A stretch of DNA of 56,276 nt, taken from positions 1-56,276 of the forward strand of contig JAPLAA010000012.1 in the NCBI GenBank assembly GCA_026393475.1, read 5' to 3'. A model generated the notes under the pieces. That model saw nothing but the letters and a program-made list of their open reading frames with translations, was not told where the DNA came from and ran no database searches. Position 1 is the stretch's first letter; every line of letters starts with the position of its first letter. The position numbers were made by a program, and so were the translations under genes. Source of the DNA: Actinomycetota bacterium (GTDB lineage: Bacteria > Actinomycetota > Acidimicrobiia > Acidimicrobiales > Ilumatobacteraceae). Below are positions 26,990 to 36,747 of the stretch, piece by piece.

Positions 26990-28039
26990 TCAGCGCAGGG
27001 CGTCGAGCAGCGTGCCCGAGTGTTCGAGCGTCTCGCGAAGGCCTTCGTACATCGACCCGCGGCGGGGGGCGGCGAGGTTCATGCTGACGCTCGTGAACCC
27101 GAGCGCGAGCACCTCGCGGGTGAGCTCGATGCACTCGTCGGGCGTTCCAGCGATCGCGAAGCGCCGGACGATGTCGTCGTCGACCAGGCGGTCGAGTTCG
27201 GGATCGTCGACACGGTCGTGGTCGAAGTACCAGCCGCTCGACCGGCCGAGCGCGGCCTCCACCTGCGCCAGCCAACGACCGCCGTCGCGCTCGATCAGAT
27301 CGGGTGGGCGGATCAGCAGCACGTAGTGCGCCGCATAGCGCTTCATGCTCCGTCGAGCCAGATCGCCGTCGGACGACATGCAGAGCGTGAGCCGTGGCGC
27401 CACCTCGATGTCGGCCACGTCGCGACCGGCGGTCGCCGCCCCCTCGGCCAGCCACCCGCGGTAGCGGGCGGCGATCTCGGCGTCGATGCTGCGGGCACCC
27501 ACGAGGGCGATGTCGGCCAACTCACCGGCGAGCCGCATCACCTGTGGGCTGCGGGTGCCGATCGAGATCGGGACGGCAGCCACCGGCCCGACCATCTTCG
27601 CCGCGTCGATCGTGATCGTCTCGCCGTGCAGCGACACCGTCTCGCCGCGCAGCAGCGCCGTGATCGCGGTGATCGCCTCGCGGAGGGCGCGGACGGGTCG
27701 GTCGTAGGCGATGCCTGCCTGTTCGAGGCCGGCGCCCACCCCGATCCCCAGGAACATCCGACCCTGCGACGCGTCCTGCAGCGCGGCCATGATCCCGGCC
27801 AGCACGGCCGGGTGGCGTGAGTACGGGTTGGTCACCATCGGGCCGAGGTGGATGCGGTTCGTGTGTTGGCTGATGAGGCCCATCAACACGTAGCAGTCGT
27901 GCCAGAAGATGACGTCGGAGATACCGAGTCGATCGAACCCTGCCTCCTCGGCGATCTGGGCGAGCGCCACCACCTCGCGCGTCGACATGCCAGGGGTGAT
28001 CTCCGCCTCGAAGACCACGGGCGTCGGGGTGTTCGTCAT
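26990..28039 (-). CDS. LLM-class flavin/F420-dependent oxidoreductase
   Basis: 349-aa luciferase-like TIM-barrel enzyme. Marks: FDRLGISDVIFWHDCYVLMG, RIHLGPMVTNPYSRHPAVLA, GRMFLGIGVGAGLEQAG, and VPISIGTRSPQVMRLAGELA. Some LLM proteins hydroxylate or split amide bonds of rings (RutA type), others use F420 as reductases; I cannot decide between these. Last gene of the long minus-strand run, 28 nt after the amidohydrolase. Confidence 0.85.
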   Translation of the reverse strand: MTNTPTPVVFEAEITPGMSTREVVALAQIAEEAGFDRLGISDVIFWHDCYVLMGLISQHTNRIHLGPMVTNPYSRHPAVLAGIMAALQDASQGRMFLGIGVGAGLEQAGIAYDRPVRALREAITAITALLRGETVSLHGETITIDAAKMVGPVAAVPISIGTRSPQVMRLAGELADIALVGARSIDAEIAARYRGWLAEGAATAGRDVADIEVAPRLTLCMSSDGDLARRSMKRYAAHYVLLIRPPDLIERDGGRWLAQVEAALGRSSGWYFDHDRVDDPELDRLVDDDIVRRFAIAGTPDECIELTREVLALGFTSVSMNLAAPRRGSMYEGLRETLEHSGTLLDALR

Positions 28040-28067
28040 CGGTCGGGTCTCCTGGTCTCGGGCGTGT

Positions 28068-29468
28068 TCACCAGGTCGGGAACTTGGCCTTGTCGGGCAG
28101 GCCGCTGCGGGCGGTGATCGATTCGCCCATCCGCTGGGCCTCGGCCCACATTCGCTCCTCGTCGATCGTGGTGCAGTGGCCGTCCTCGACGACGACCTTG
28201 CCGTCGACGAGCACCGTGTGCACCCCGCGACCGTCGGCCGACCACACCAGCTGGTTCATCACGTTGAGCAGCGGGCGCCACTCGGGGCGATCGGTGTCGT
28301 GCAGCACGAGGTCGGCCTTCATGCCGGGCACGAGGGCGCCGATCTCGTCCTGCATCAGCATCGTGCGCGCCCCGCCGAGGGTGGCCATCTCGTAGGCCTT
28401 CTCGGCCGGGAACATCTGCGCGTCGACACGGGCGTCCTTGAACAACCCGGCCACGAGGTAGGTGGCACGCATCAGGTCGGAGTAGTTCGACGCGTTGTTG
28501 CCGTCGGTGCCGATGCTCACGTTCACCCCGCGCTGCACCATCTCGGGGAACTTGCCCACCTGGGTGACGCCGTAGGCGACCTTCAGCGCCGTGGTGGGGC
28601 AGTGCGCCACGCTGGCACCCGACTCGGCGATGAGCGCGAGCTCGGCGTCGTCGATGCGCACGACGTGGGTCATCGCCACGTTGTGGTCGAGCACACCCAG
28701 CTCGGCGAGGTGCACCATCGGGCGCTGGCCGAACTCGGCGATGAAGCCGTCGGGATCGAGCTGGGCCGGCGACATGTGGAAGCTCATGCCCACCCCGCGC
28801 TCGTCGCTCAACGCCTTCGCGGCCTTCCACAGCGGGTCGCTGCACGTGGTGTGGCCGACGAGGATGCTCCACGCCCCGATGCGGCCGTCGGCGTGCGATG
28901 CGTGCACGTCGAGTTGGTGCTCGAGGTGGGCGATCGCCGCGTCGGTGCTCTGGCGGTACACGCTCGGCTCGGGCGGCAGGTCCCACACCCAGCGGCCCAC
29001 TCGCCCGCGGATGCCGACCTCGATCAGCCCGTCGACGACCTCGTCGAGGAAGCGGATCGTGCCCGCCTCGAGGAAGGTGGTGGTGCCCGAGCGCAGCATC
29101 TCGACCGCGGCCAGCTGACCCGACACCCGCTCCTCGGCTGCGTCGAACACCGAGTACAGCGGGCACAGCCACTCGAACACGTTCTCGACGAACGGCGTGT
29201 CGTCGGGGACGTAGCCGCGGGTGAGCGGCTCGCCGGTGATGTGGATGTGGGTGTTCACCATCCCCGGCGTGAGCACGAACCGGTCACCGCCGAGCACTCG
29301 GTCGGCGGTGTAGCGCTGGTGGATGTCGCTCGCCTTGCCGACGGCGACGATGGTCGAGCCGCGCACGGCAACCGCACCCTGGCGGATGATGTCGCGGTCG
29401 GCGTTCATCGTGACGACCTGCCAGGCGTCGACGATGATGTCGACGTGTTCGGGTGCGTGGTCGCTCAT
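28068..29468 (-). CDS. Amidohydrolase (AtzB/TrzN/deaminase-like)
   Basis: 466-aa hydrolase related to the one at 23-24.5 kb. GMVNTHIHITGEPLTRGYVP (HxH), GMSFHMSPAQLDPDG (His), VAMTHVVRIDDAE (His), SIGTDGNNASN (Asp). These mark the deaminase/s-triazine-hydrolase branch of the superfamily, acting on amino, methoxy or chloro groups of N-heterocycles. Its ATG overlaps the methyltransferase stop (ATGA). Having a second copy of this branch in one cluster is a hint that several ring substituents are removed. Confidence 0.88.
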   Translation of the reverse strand: MSDHAPEHVDIIVDAWQVVTMNADRDIIRQGAVAVRGSTIVAVGKASDIHQRYTADRVLGGDRFVLTPGMVNTHIHITGEPLTRGYVPDDTPFVENVFEWLCPLYSVFDAAEERVSGQLAAVEMLRSGTTTFLEAGTIRFLDEVVDGLIEVGIRGRVGRWVWDLPPEPSVYRQSTDAAIAHLEHQLDVHASHADGRIGAWSILVGHTTCSDPLWKAAKALSDERGVGMSFHMSPAQLDPDGFIAEFGQRPMVHLAELGVLDHNVAMTHVVRIDDAELALIAESGASVAHCPTTALKVAYGVTQVGKFPEMVQRGVNVSIGTDGNNASNYSDLMRATYLVAGLFKDARVDAQMFPAEKAYEMATLGGARTMLMQDEIGALVPGMKADLVLHDTDRPEWRPLLNVMNQLVWSADGRGVHTVLVDGKVVVEDGHCTTIDEERMWAEAQRMGESITARSGLPDKAKFPTW

Positions 29469-30574
29469 GCGCTGACTCCTCCTGAGGGGGCTGTGGGGGG
29501 TGCGGGTGGCCGGTCGGCCACGTAGACGAAGTTGAAGCCGATCGGCTCGATCATGCGGATGCCGGCGAAGCCGGTGTCGCGCAGCCAGCCGGTGACCTGG
29601 GCGTTGGTGAGCATCCCGCCCCGGGCGGTGTTGGCGAGCATGGTGAGGCCCATCTGCACCCCGAACGGGTTGAACTTCCGGTCGTTGTCGGCGAAGTAGT
29701 CGGCGATCAGCACCGTGCCACCCGGCGCGAGTGCGGCGAACGCCCTGGCGAGCAGTGACCGCGACCGTTCGTCGCCCTCGGTGCGACAGACGTGGCCGAG
29801 CACGACGACGTCGTACGCGCCGGTCTCGATGTCGATGTCGTGGAAGTCGCCCTCGCGGAACTGCACCCGATCGGTGAGTCCGCGTTCGTCGACGGTGTGC
29901 ACGGCGAGGTCGATCACACCCGGCAGGTCGTTCACGACGGCGGTGCTGCCGGGCGACTGCTCGAGGATCGCGATCGCCCACGGCGCGCGACCGGCACCGA
30001 GGTCGAGCACGCGCAGGCCGGGGCGGCGGGCCCACCCGAGGCGCAGCCCGAGCCGGGTGGCGGCACGCAGCTGCGTGGGGAACGTCGCCTGCACGAGCGG
30101 CCCGTAGAACGCCTCGGGGATGTCGTCGATCGGCTGGGTGACCACGCCCGTGCGGATGGTGTCGGCGAGATGCTCCCAGTTGGCGAGCGGCCCTGGTGCC
30201 ACGCGCACGAGTGCCGCCATCGACGCCGGACCGTTGGTGCACAGGTAGCGCTCGGCGGTCTCGGTGAGCTCGTAGATCTCGTCGACCTGGTCGAGGAACC
30301 CGAACGACACCATCGCATCGCAGAGATGTTGCAGATGCACCGATGAGGCGGACAGCTCGTCGGCGAGCGGACCCACCGGCGACGGGCCGAGTCGTTCGAT
30401 CGCGTCGAACACGCCGAGCTCGATCGCGGCCACCAGCATCCAGTACGAGCCGACGCCCTGGATGACCGCCCACACCGGACCCGACGGCGGCGGCTTGTAG
30501 TCGCGCCACGGCCGGCCCCGGTGGGCCATGGTGTGGCTCTTCTTCAGCTCCGGGTACGGCGAGTCGGTCGCCAT
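29465..30574 (-). CDS. SAM-dependent O-methyltransferase-like protein
   Basis: 369 aa with the class I methyltransferase core: RVLDLGAGRAPWAIAILEQ (SAM loop, about residue 210), VVNDLPGVIDLAV, FREGDFHDIDIETGAYDVVV and LAPGGTVLIADYFAD. The N-terminal helical part (YWMLVAAIELGVFDAIERLG) is the winged-helix dimerisation domain of hydroxyneurosporene/plant-type O-methyltransferases. Substrate unknown. It lies 7 nt after the dehydrogenase and overlaps the amidohydrolase start by four bases. Confidence 0.88.
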   Translation of the reverse strand: MATDSPYPELKKSHTMAHRGRPWRDYKPPPSGPVWAVIQGVGSYWMLVAAIELGVFDAIERLGPSPVGPLADELSASSVHLQHLCDAMVSFGFLDQVDEIYELTETAERYLCTNGPASMAALVRVAPGPLANWEHLADTIRTGVVTQPIDDIPEAFYGPLVQATFPTQLRAATRLGLRLGWARRPGLRVLDLGAGRAPWAIAILEQSPGSTAVVNDLPGVIDLAVHTVDERGLTDRVQFREGDFHDIDIETGAYDVVVLGHVCRTEGDERSRSLLARAFAALAPGGTVLIADYFADNDRKFNPFGVQMGLTMLANTARGGMLTNAQVTGWLRDTGFAGIRMIEPIGFNFVYVADRPPAPPTAPSGGVSA

Positions 30575-30581
30575 CAGCGCG

Positions 30582-31616
30582 TCACGCTTCGAGCAGGATC
30601 TTGCCGAAGAAGTCGGACCGTTCCATCTTCTGCTGCGCCTCGGCACCGTCCGCCAGTGCGAACACGCTGTCGACCGGGGCCTGGAACCCGCCCCCGCAGT
30701 ACACGCCCCAGGCCTCGCCGAACTCCTCGTACCGGTACGGGTCGGAGCCGAGGATCTGGATGCCCATGTGGAACATGAACCCGAGCGACGGGATGGTGGC
30801 CGTGTCGCCGGTGGTGTTGCCGCAGTTCACCAGCCGGCCGCGAACGCCGAGGGCGAACATCGACTGCGCCCACAGTGCCGGACCCACGTGGTCGAACACC
30901 ATGTCGACGCCCGCACCAGCGGTGTGCTCGCGGGCGAAGCCGGCCACGTCGGTCGTGCGGTTGTTGCAGGCGGCATCGGCGCCGAGCGCCAGCGCCTTCT
31001 CGCATTTGTCGTCGGTGCCCGCCGTCGCGAGCACCCGGGCGCCCGCGTGCTTGGCGAGCTGGATGGCCGCCATCGACACGCCGCTGCCGGCCGCGTGCAC
31101 CATCATCGTCTCGCCGGCGACGAGCCGACCGACGGGGAAGAGTGCGTGCCACGCCGTGAGCCAGGCGGTGGGGAAGCAGGCGGCCTGGTGCCACGACATC
31201 GAGTCGGGGATGCGGTGCACGTGCGAGGCGGGGACGAGACAGCGTTCGGCGTATCCGCCGGCGACCGTGCCACCGATGATGCCGAGGTCGCCGTACAGAT
31301 CGCCCATGCCGGCGAGCTTCGACCCGGCGTGCACCTCGGCGAGCGACGGGTCGACCACCACACGGTCGCCGGTCGACACGCCCTCGACCTCGGACCCCAG
31401 CTCCACCACGGTGCCGACGACGTCCATGCCGGCGATGTGCGGCAGCGTGAAGCCGGGCATCGCGAACCAGCCGTTGCGCTGCACGACGTCGAGGTGGTTG
31501 AGGCTCGTCGCGGCCACCTGCACGATCACGTCACGCGCGCCGGGGGTGGGGTCGTCGACATCGACGTACTCCAACACCTCGGGTCCGCCGGGTCGGTGGT
31601 ACAGCAGGGCTTTCAC
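30582..31616 (-). CDS. Zinc-type medium-chain dehydrogenase (quinone-oxidoreductase branch)
   Basis: 344-aa MDR enzyme. LNHLDVVQRNGWF and IAGMDVVGTVVELGSEVEG form the catalytic domain; VHAAGSGVSMAAIQLAKHAG is the NADPH Rossmann motif. The zinc cysteines of true alcohol dehydrogenases are not evident, so a zinc-free quinone/enone reductase is likely. It lies 49 nt after the permease genes and seems to be read with them. Confidence 0.88.
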   Translation of the reverse strand: MKALLYHRPGGPEVLEYVDVDDPTPGARDVIVQVAATSLNHLDVVQRNGWFAMPGFTLPHIAGMDVVGTVVELGSEVEGVSTGDRVVVDPSLAEVHAGSKLAGMGDLYGDLGIIGGTVAGGYAERCLVPASHVHRIPDSMSWHQAACFPTAWLTAWHALFPVGRLVAGETMMVHAAGSGVSMAAIQLAKHAGARVLATAGTDDKCEKALALGADAACNNRTTDVAGFAREHTAGAGVDMVFDHVGPALWAQSMFALGVRGRLVNCGNTTGDTATIPSLGFMFHMGIQILGSDPYRYEEFGEAWGVYCGGGFQAPVDSVFALADGAEAQQKMERSDFFGKILLEA

Positions 31617-31665
31617 GTGGTTCTCCAGGGATGGGTGCTGGTGCGGGTGAGGATGGGGGTGATGA

Positions 31666-32640
31666 TCAGGTGAGGCCGCGGACGAACGGCTGTGCGAGCG
31701 CTCGCGGCTGGCGGGTGCGGGTGGCGAACACGGCGGTGACGAGCAGGGCCACGATGTAGGGCAGGCTCGCCGCGAGTTGGGCGTTGATGCGATAGCCGAG
31801 CACCGGCAGCGTCTGCTGCAGGGCGAAGAAGTAGCCGAACAGCACGCACCCGATGAGGGTGCCGCGCAACGTCCAGCCGCCGAAGATCACCGCGGCGATG
31901 GCGATGATGCCCTTCAGTCCGACGTGACCGGCTTCGTAGCCGGCGATCGAGATCTGCCCGAGCACCAACACGCCGCCACCGAGTCCGGCGCACGCGCCGG
32001 CCACCATGATCGCCTCGCGTCGACGGCGGTTCACGTGGATGCCCGACACGTCGGCCGACTGAGGGTTGTCGCCGACCGACCGGATCTCGAGACCCCAGCG
32101 GGTGCGGAACACGAGCCACCACGCCAACGGCACGATCGGCACGATGAGGTACATCGGCCAGGGTTGACCGAACAGCGCCTCGCCCACGAGCGGGATGTCG
32201 TGCAACAGCGGCACCTTCGTCGGTTTCACCACCGAGGTGACCGCCTCCCAGCGACTGTCGAGGAACAGCGCCAACCCGAGCACGAACAGGTTGAGCGTGA
32301 GGCCGACGACGAACTGGTCGATGCTGAGCTGGTGGCTGAGGTGGGCCTGCACGAGCGAGACCACGACGCCGGCGACGACGCCGATCGCCAGTGCGATGGG
32401 CACGTTGTCGAACGCTCCCCACGCGACAGCGGAGCTGTAGGCGCCACCGATCATCATCGCCTCGATCGAGATGTTGAGCGTGCCGGCGCGCTCGGCGATC
32501 CATTCGCCGACCGCGGCGAACCCGAGCACGATCGCGAACCGCATCGCCGACTGGTACATCGCCTCCGAGGTCAGCACGTCGCCGACGGCCGACGCAGCGC
32601 TGGCGAGCACGACGCCCATCATGCCGATCATGCCGATCAT
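31666..32640 (-). CDS. ABC importer permease 2 (BMP/nucleoside type)
   Basis: 324-aa permease of the branched-chain/nucleoside superfamily with about nine membrane helices. Signature stretches: ERAGTLNISIEAMMIGGAYS and NPQSADVSGIHVNRRRREAI (the cytoplasmic EAA-like loop). Start ATG overlaps the stop of permease 1 (ATGA); in-frame ATGs at codons 4, 7 and 8 (MIGMIGMMG) are alternatives. Pairs with permease 1 and the double ATPase to form one importer like the NupNOPQ/BmpDEFG nucleoside systems. Confidence 0.9.
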   Translation of the reverse strand: MIGMIGMMGVVLASAASAVGDVLTSEAMYQSAMRFAIVLGFAAVGEWIAERAGTLNISIEAMMIGGAYSSAVAWGAFDNVPIALAIGVVAGVVVSLVQAHLSHQLSIDQFVVGLTLNLFVLGLALFLDSRWEAVTSVVKPTKVPLLHDIPLVGEALFGQPWPMYLIVPIVPLAWWLVFRTRWGLEIRSVGDNPQSADVSGIHVNRRRREAIMVAGACAGLGGGVLVLGQISIAGYEAGHVGLKGIIAIAAVIFGGWTLRGTLIGCVLFGYFFALQQTLPVLGYRINAQLAASLPYIVALLVTAVFATRTRQPRALAQPFVRGLT

Positions 32641-33761
32641 CGGGCCACCGCCACGACGGGCTCGTCGGTCGACACGGGCGCGGGTGGCGGGCTCACCCGG
32701 CGCCGCTGGATCGCGACGATGGCGGGCGGCACGAGCAGCGCCAGCACGAGCAGCGAACGCACGACGTCGACAATCGACCGCTCGACACCGGTGGCCGCGA
32801 GGAAGCCGGACCCGGTGCGCAGGGCGCCGAACACGAGGGCCACCGGGATGCAGGCGAGGGGCCGGTTGCGGGCGACGAGCGCCACCAGCAGACCCTCCCA
32901 CCCCACGTTGTTCGCGAACCCGGGGGTGTAGCGGTAGTTGGCGGTACCGGCGGCGAGCATGGTGGCGCCGGCGAGGCCGGCGAAGGCACCGCTGAGCATC
33001 AGCGCCGACGCGCCGGCGAGCACGACGGGAACACCGATGCGCTGGGCCGTGCGCGGGTTGCGCCCGAGCACGGTGAGGCGGAAGCCCCACGTCGATCGGC
33101 TGAGCAGCACCGACACCACGACCGCGAGCACGACGGCGAGCACGACCGACCAGGGGAAGGCGTTGCCGAAGATGCGGATGAACCCGATCCGGGTGTCGGC
33201 GTCGAGCTGGGCGCTCGTCTGCACCCGGTTCGGCTTGTTCGGGTCGTCGTCGAGCAGCAGGAACGTGCGGGTGAGCAGATAGCCGGTGCCCTGCGACGCG
33301 ATGAACACGAGCAGCAGGGTCGAGATCACCTCGGGCACCTTGCGCCAGTACTTCAGCAGTGCTGCGATCCCGGCCCACACGGCCCCGCCGACCACGCCGC
33401 CGAGGAGCGCGAGCACGAGGACGAACGGCCCGCTGCTCTGCGTGGCGACATAGGTGGCCGTGGCGGCGCCGACGGCCAGCTGGCCTTCCTGCCCGATGTT
33501 CACCAGGCCGGCACGGGTGGAGATGATCGCACCCAGCGCGACGATCAGCAGCGGCGCCGATTCGGCGAGGGTGTCGCCCCAGCGTCCGGGCTTGCGGACG
33601 CTGCCGTCGATCAGCGCGGTGAACACCTTCCGCCACGGTCCGCCGGTGACGGCGATCAGCAGTGCGGACAGGGCGAGGGCGATCGCGATCGCGAGGACGT
33701 AGAGCGCGACGAGTTTCGCGCCGCGCATCATCTTCGGGCTACCGGTCCCGTTCGAGCTCAT
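32637..33761 (-). CDS. ABC importer permease 1 (BMP/nucleoside type)
   Basis: 374-aa permease with about ten membrane helices. GAIISTRAGLVNIGQEGQLA and LTVLGRNPRTAQRIGVP are the conserved loop motifs of nucleoside-type permeases. ATGA overlap with the ATPase gene before it and with permease 2 after it shows tight translational coupling. It should sit in the cytoplasmic membrane and form the channel with permease 2. Confidence 0.9.
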   Translation of the reverse strand: MSSNGTGSPKMMRGAKLVALYVLAIAIALALSALLIAVTGGPWRKVFTALIDGSVRKPGRWGDTLAESAPLLIVALGAIISTRAGLVNIGQEGQLAVGAATATYVATQSSGPFVLVLALLGGVVGGAVWAGIAALLKYWRKVPEVISTLLLVFIASQGTGYLLTRTFLLLDDDPNKPNRVQTSAQLDADTRIGFIRIFGNAFPWSVVLAVVLAVVVSVLLSRSTWGFRLTVLGRNPRTAQRIGVPVVLAGASALMLSGAFAGLAGATMLAAGTANYRYTPGFANNVGWEGLLVALVARNRPLACIPVALVFGALRTGSGFLAATGVERSIVDVVRSLLVLALLVPPAIVAIQRRRVSPPPAPVSTDEPVVAVAR

Positions 33762-35392
33762 GCGGATGCTCCCGTGGGTTCGTCGATGCCGACGCCGCCG
33801 AGCAGCAGCCCCAGCCGTTCGGAGGTGGCCTCGCGCCGGTCGAGTTCGCCGATGGCACGGCCGCGGGAGAGCACCACGATCCTGTTCGACAGGGCGAGGA
33901 TCTCCTCCAGTTCGGTGGAGATCAGCAGCACGGCGATCCCGCTGTCGGCGGCGGCACGGAGACGGTTGCTCATGTACTCGATCGCACCCACGTCGAGACC
34001 CCGGGTGGGCTGCGCCGCGACGAGGACCGTCGGTCGGTGGCCGAGCTCGCGGGCGAGGACGACGCGCTGCTGGTTGCCACCCGACAGGCTGCCGAACGGC
34101 GCGTCAGGGCCGGCCGCCTGGATGTCGAACTCCCGCATCAACTCGACGGCACGGGCCCGCATCCGCTTGCGGTCGATGAGGCCCATCCGTGCCGTCGAGT
34201 CGATGCGGTCGAGCATCAGGTTCTCGGCCACGCTCATGTCGAGCACGCAGCCCGAGTCATGGCGATCCTCGGGGATCACGCCGATCCCGAGGTCGGCCAT
34301 GCACCCGGCGCGCCCGGTGCGAGCGGTGGTGCCGTTCACGCTGACGCTGCCACCGTCGAGGGTGACGAGGCTCGAGAGGAGGTCGCCGAGCTCGCGCTGG
34401 CCGTTGCCCTCCACGCCGGCGATACCGACGATCTCGCCGGCGCGGACCTCGATCGAGAGGTCGTCGAGCACGGTCACGCCGTCGCGCACGAGTCGCGCCC
34501 GGTCGATGGTGAGCACGACGGGTCGCGCGGCGCGATCGGAGGCGGCGACGGCAGCCGCTGCCTCGTCGCGCTCGGCGCGCAGCGCCTGGTCGGCGGCCGT
34601 GCCCTGGTCGATCAGGTCGATCGCACCGAAGGCCGCGGCGCTGGTGCGCAGGCTCACGTCGCGCCCCACCATCGCCTTGGCCAGCGCCGGCGCGGTCGCC
34701 TCGACGGTGCGGCTGCGCTCGACGACGCGACCTTGGCGCATGATCGTGATGCAGTCGGTGGCGTGCAGGATCTCGGCCAGCTTGTGGCTCACGAGAGCGA
34801 CGGCCCGCTGCTCGGCGGCGACCACGTCGCGCAGCGTCGTGAACAGCTGCTCGCTCTCGGCCGGCGTGAGCACCGACGTGGGCTCGTCGAGGATGAGGAT
34901 CTTGGGGTCGCGGCGCAGGCACTTGATGAGCTCCACGCGTTGACGCAGGCCTGCGGAGAGTTCACCGACGCGACGGTCGGGATCGATCTCGAGGCCGTAG
35001 TGATCGGCCGTCTCCATCACCTGGCGACGGGCGGCCGAACGGTCGAACTTGGAGGCGTCACCGAGGAGCACGTTCTCCCAGACGGTGAGTGCCTCGACGA
35101 GGCTGAGGTGCTGGTGCACCATGCCGATGCCGAGCTCCGCGGCAGTCTGCGGGTCGTGGATCACGACCTCGCGCCCACCGAGTTCGACGGTGCCCTCGTC
35201 GGGCTGCACGAGCCCGATGAGGATCTTCATGAGGGTCGACTTCCCGGCGCCGTTCTCCCCGAGGATGCCGTGCACCTCGCCGGGCAGCAGTTCGAGATCG
35301 ACGCCCGCGCACGCGACGACGGGGCCGTAGCGCTTCGTGACGCCGGTCAGCCGGACGGCGGGGGCGAGCGCCGAAGCGCCCGCCCCCTCCAT
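33758..35392 (-). CDS. ABC importer ATPase with two nucleotide-binding domains
   Basis: 544-aa duplicated ATPase. First half: Walker A GENGAGKSTLMK, signature LSAGLRQRVELIK, Walker B ILILDEPTSVL. Second half: a degenerate Walker A (GVEGNGQRELG) and an intact LSGGNQQRVVLAREL, the usual asymmetry of nucleoside/sugar-type importer ATPases. I chose the ATG with GGAG 8 nt upstream; a TTG 14 codons earlier, just after the lipoprotein stop, is possible. Operon partner of the BMP lipoprotein and two permeases. Confidence 0.92.
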   Translation of the reverse strand: MEGAGASALAPAVRLTGVTKRYGPVVACAGVDLELLPGEVHGILGENGAGKSTLMKILIGLVQPDEGTVELGGREVVIHDPQTAAELGIGMVHQHLSLVEALTVWENVLLGDASKFDRSAARRQVMETADHYGLEIDPDRRVGELSAGLRQRVELIKCLRRDPKILILDEPTSVLTPAESEQLFTTLRDVVAAEQRAVALVSHKLAEILHATDCITIMRQGRVVERSRTVEATAPALAKAMVGRDVSLRTSAAAFGAIDLIDQGTAADQALRAERDEAAAAVAASDRAARPVVLTIDRARLVRDGVTVLDDLSIEVRAGEIVGIAGVEGNGQRELGDLLSSLVTLDGGSVSVNGTTARTGRAGCMADLGIGVIPEDRHDSGCVLDMSVAENLMLDRIDSTARMGLIDRKRMRARAVELMREFDIQAAGPDAPFGSLSGGNQQRVVLARELGHRPTVLVAAQPTRGLDVGAIEYMSNRLRAAADSGIAVLLISTELEEILALSNRIVVLSRGRAIGELDRREATSERLGLLLGGVGIDEPTGASA

Positions 35393-35437
35393 GCCGAATG
35401 CTCCGCGTCCGTCGGACGGGGATGCGGTGGACAACTG

Positions 35438-36631
35438 TCAGCCGCCCGAGTACGCCTGGCCCTTGATGGCACCGAAGTCGGCGGCGAAGTCGCCGGCGGC
35501 GATCTGCGCGTAGACGTCGTCCATGGCGGCCTGCTGCTCGGGGGTCGGGTCGCAGATCTCGGCGCCCGGCTCCGGGTCGATGCCCACGCGGAACACGCGC
35601 ACGCCACCCTCTTCGAGGGTGCCGTCGAGGATCTCCTTGAGGATCACTGCGAGGTAGTCGCCACCGTCGAACCTGACCTGGATCTGGTAGTCGAGGTCGT
35701 CACGGGCGCACGCGTTCGAGGCGCCGGCGGACATGGTGATGATGCCCGCCTCGTTGGCGAGCTTCACGAGCGGCTCGTGTGCGCCGCCGAGGTACGGATA
35801 CACCGCGTCGGCCCCGTTGGTGATCGCACCGTTGAGTGCCTCCGTGGCACCGGCGGTGTTGTCGAAGTCGAACGGGAACGCACCCGACGGGATGTAGGTG
35901 TTCGTGAAGGCCGGGTCGACGGCCTTGAGACCCATCTCGAAGGCGAGGTAGGCCTCCTTCTCGAAGTTCAGGTCGCAGCAGCCGATGAACGCGGTGGAGT
36001 CGCCGCCGGATTCCTGCATGAGCAGACCGGTCGCGTAGCCCGCGGTGTAGCTGATCTCCGACGAGTCGTCCTGGCTCTGGGCGAGGCCCGGGGTCTCCGG
36101 GTAGCCGGCGCCGCAGTTGCAGTACCAGAAGATGTCGGGGTACTGCGGGATCAGATCGGCCAGCGGATCGGCGATCTCGCTCGCACCCACCAGGATCACG
36201 TCGACACCCTGCTCGGCCAGGTTGGCGAGCTCGGTGGCGGCGTCCTCGGTCGTGATGTTGTCGACGACGATCGGTTCGGCGAAGCCGTTCTCCTCGGAGA
36301 TGGCGGTGGCCTTGTCGACCAGCGCCTGGTAGTACGCGCCGTCGTCGCGAGGCCCTGCGGCCGCGACGCCGAACAGCACGGTGCCGTCACCGTTGGTGTC
36401 GAGGTCGATGCCCTCACCGGCCGGAGCGGCCGTGGTGTCGGTGGTCTCCTCGGCGGCCGTCGTGGCGGGAGCCTCGGCGGCGGTGGTCTCCGGCGCGGCC
36501 TCGGTCGCATCGGTCGCTGCCGCGGTGGTCTCCGTGGTCGCGCTGTCGGTGGTCTCTTCGTCGTCGCCGCAGGACGCGGCGACCAGGCTCAGGGCGGCGA
36601 TGGCCGCCAGTGCGATGTGCGTTTTCCTCAT
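35438..36631 (-). CDS. BMP-family substrate-binding lipoprotein
   Basis: 397-aa extracytoplasmic ligand-binding lipoprotein. Signal peptide MRKTHIALAAIAALSLVAAS with lipobox V-A-A-S-C, then a ~55-residue low-complexity linker of Thr, Ala and Glu (TTEAAPETT-type). The type 1 periplasmic-binding fold follows (GTVLFGVAAAGPRDDGAYYQ). BMP proteins usually bind purine nucleosides, but related ones bind other N-compounds, so the ligand is open. GGGAGA 5 nt before the ATG. A 116-nt gap separates it from the RraA-like gene, enough for a promoter of its own. Confidence 0.92.
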   Translation of the reverse strand: MRKTHIALAAIAALSLVAASCGDDEETTDSATTETTAAATDATEAAPETTAAEAPATTAAEETTDTTAAPAGEGIDLDTNGDGTVLFGVAAAGPRDDGAYYQALVDKATAISEENGFAEPIVVDNITTEDAATELANLAEQGVDVILVGASEIADPLADLIPQYPDIFWYCNCGAGYPETPGLAQSQDDSSEISYTAGYATGLLMQESGGDSTAFIGCCDLNFEKEAYLAFEMGLKAVDPAFTNTYIPSGAFPFDFDNTAGATEALNGAITNGADAVYPYLGGAHEPLVKLANEAGIITMSAGASNACARDDLDYQIQVRFDGGDYLAVILKEILDGTLEEGGVRVFRVGIDPEPGAEICDPTPEQQAAMDDVYAQIAAGDFAADFGAIKGQAYSGG

Positions 36632-36747
36632 GGTTCTCCCCCACGGTTCGTGGTGTTCTGGTGTCCGTCTGGTGTCGGTCGTGTGATCTGGGTGTGTGTG
36701 TCTGGTGGAGCGGTGTGCTCCGGCGGGGTCCCTCCCGTGCCCCTTGG
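36632..36747 (-). other. 116-nt intergenic region before the importer operon
   Basis: Contains GACACCAGA-like direct repeats and a small stem GGAGC-ACACC-GCTCC. No copy of the 19-bp GntR site and no convincing -10 box was found, so whether the importer has its own promoter or is read through is undecided. Confidence 0.35.

Noticed and set aside
31666..36631. Ribose or branched-chain amino-acid importer
   Set aside because: The binding protein is of the BMP family and both permeases carry the nucleoside-type loops; a sugar-type RbsB or LivJ-like protein is not present.
36632..36747. Fourth copy of the GntR element upstream of the importer
   Set aside because: Only partial TCTGGTG strings; no TGGTC-N-GACCA core.
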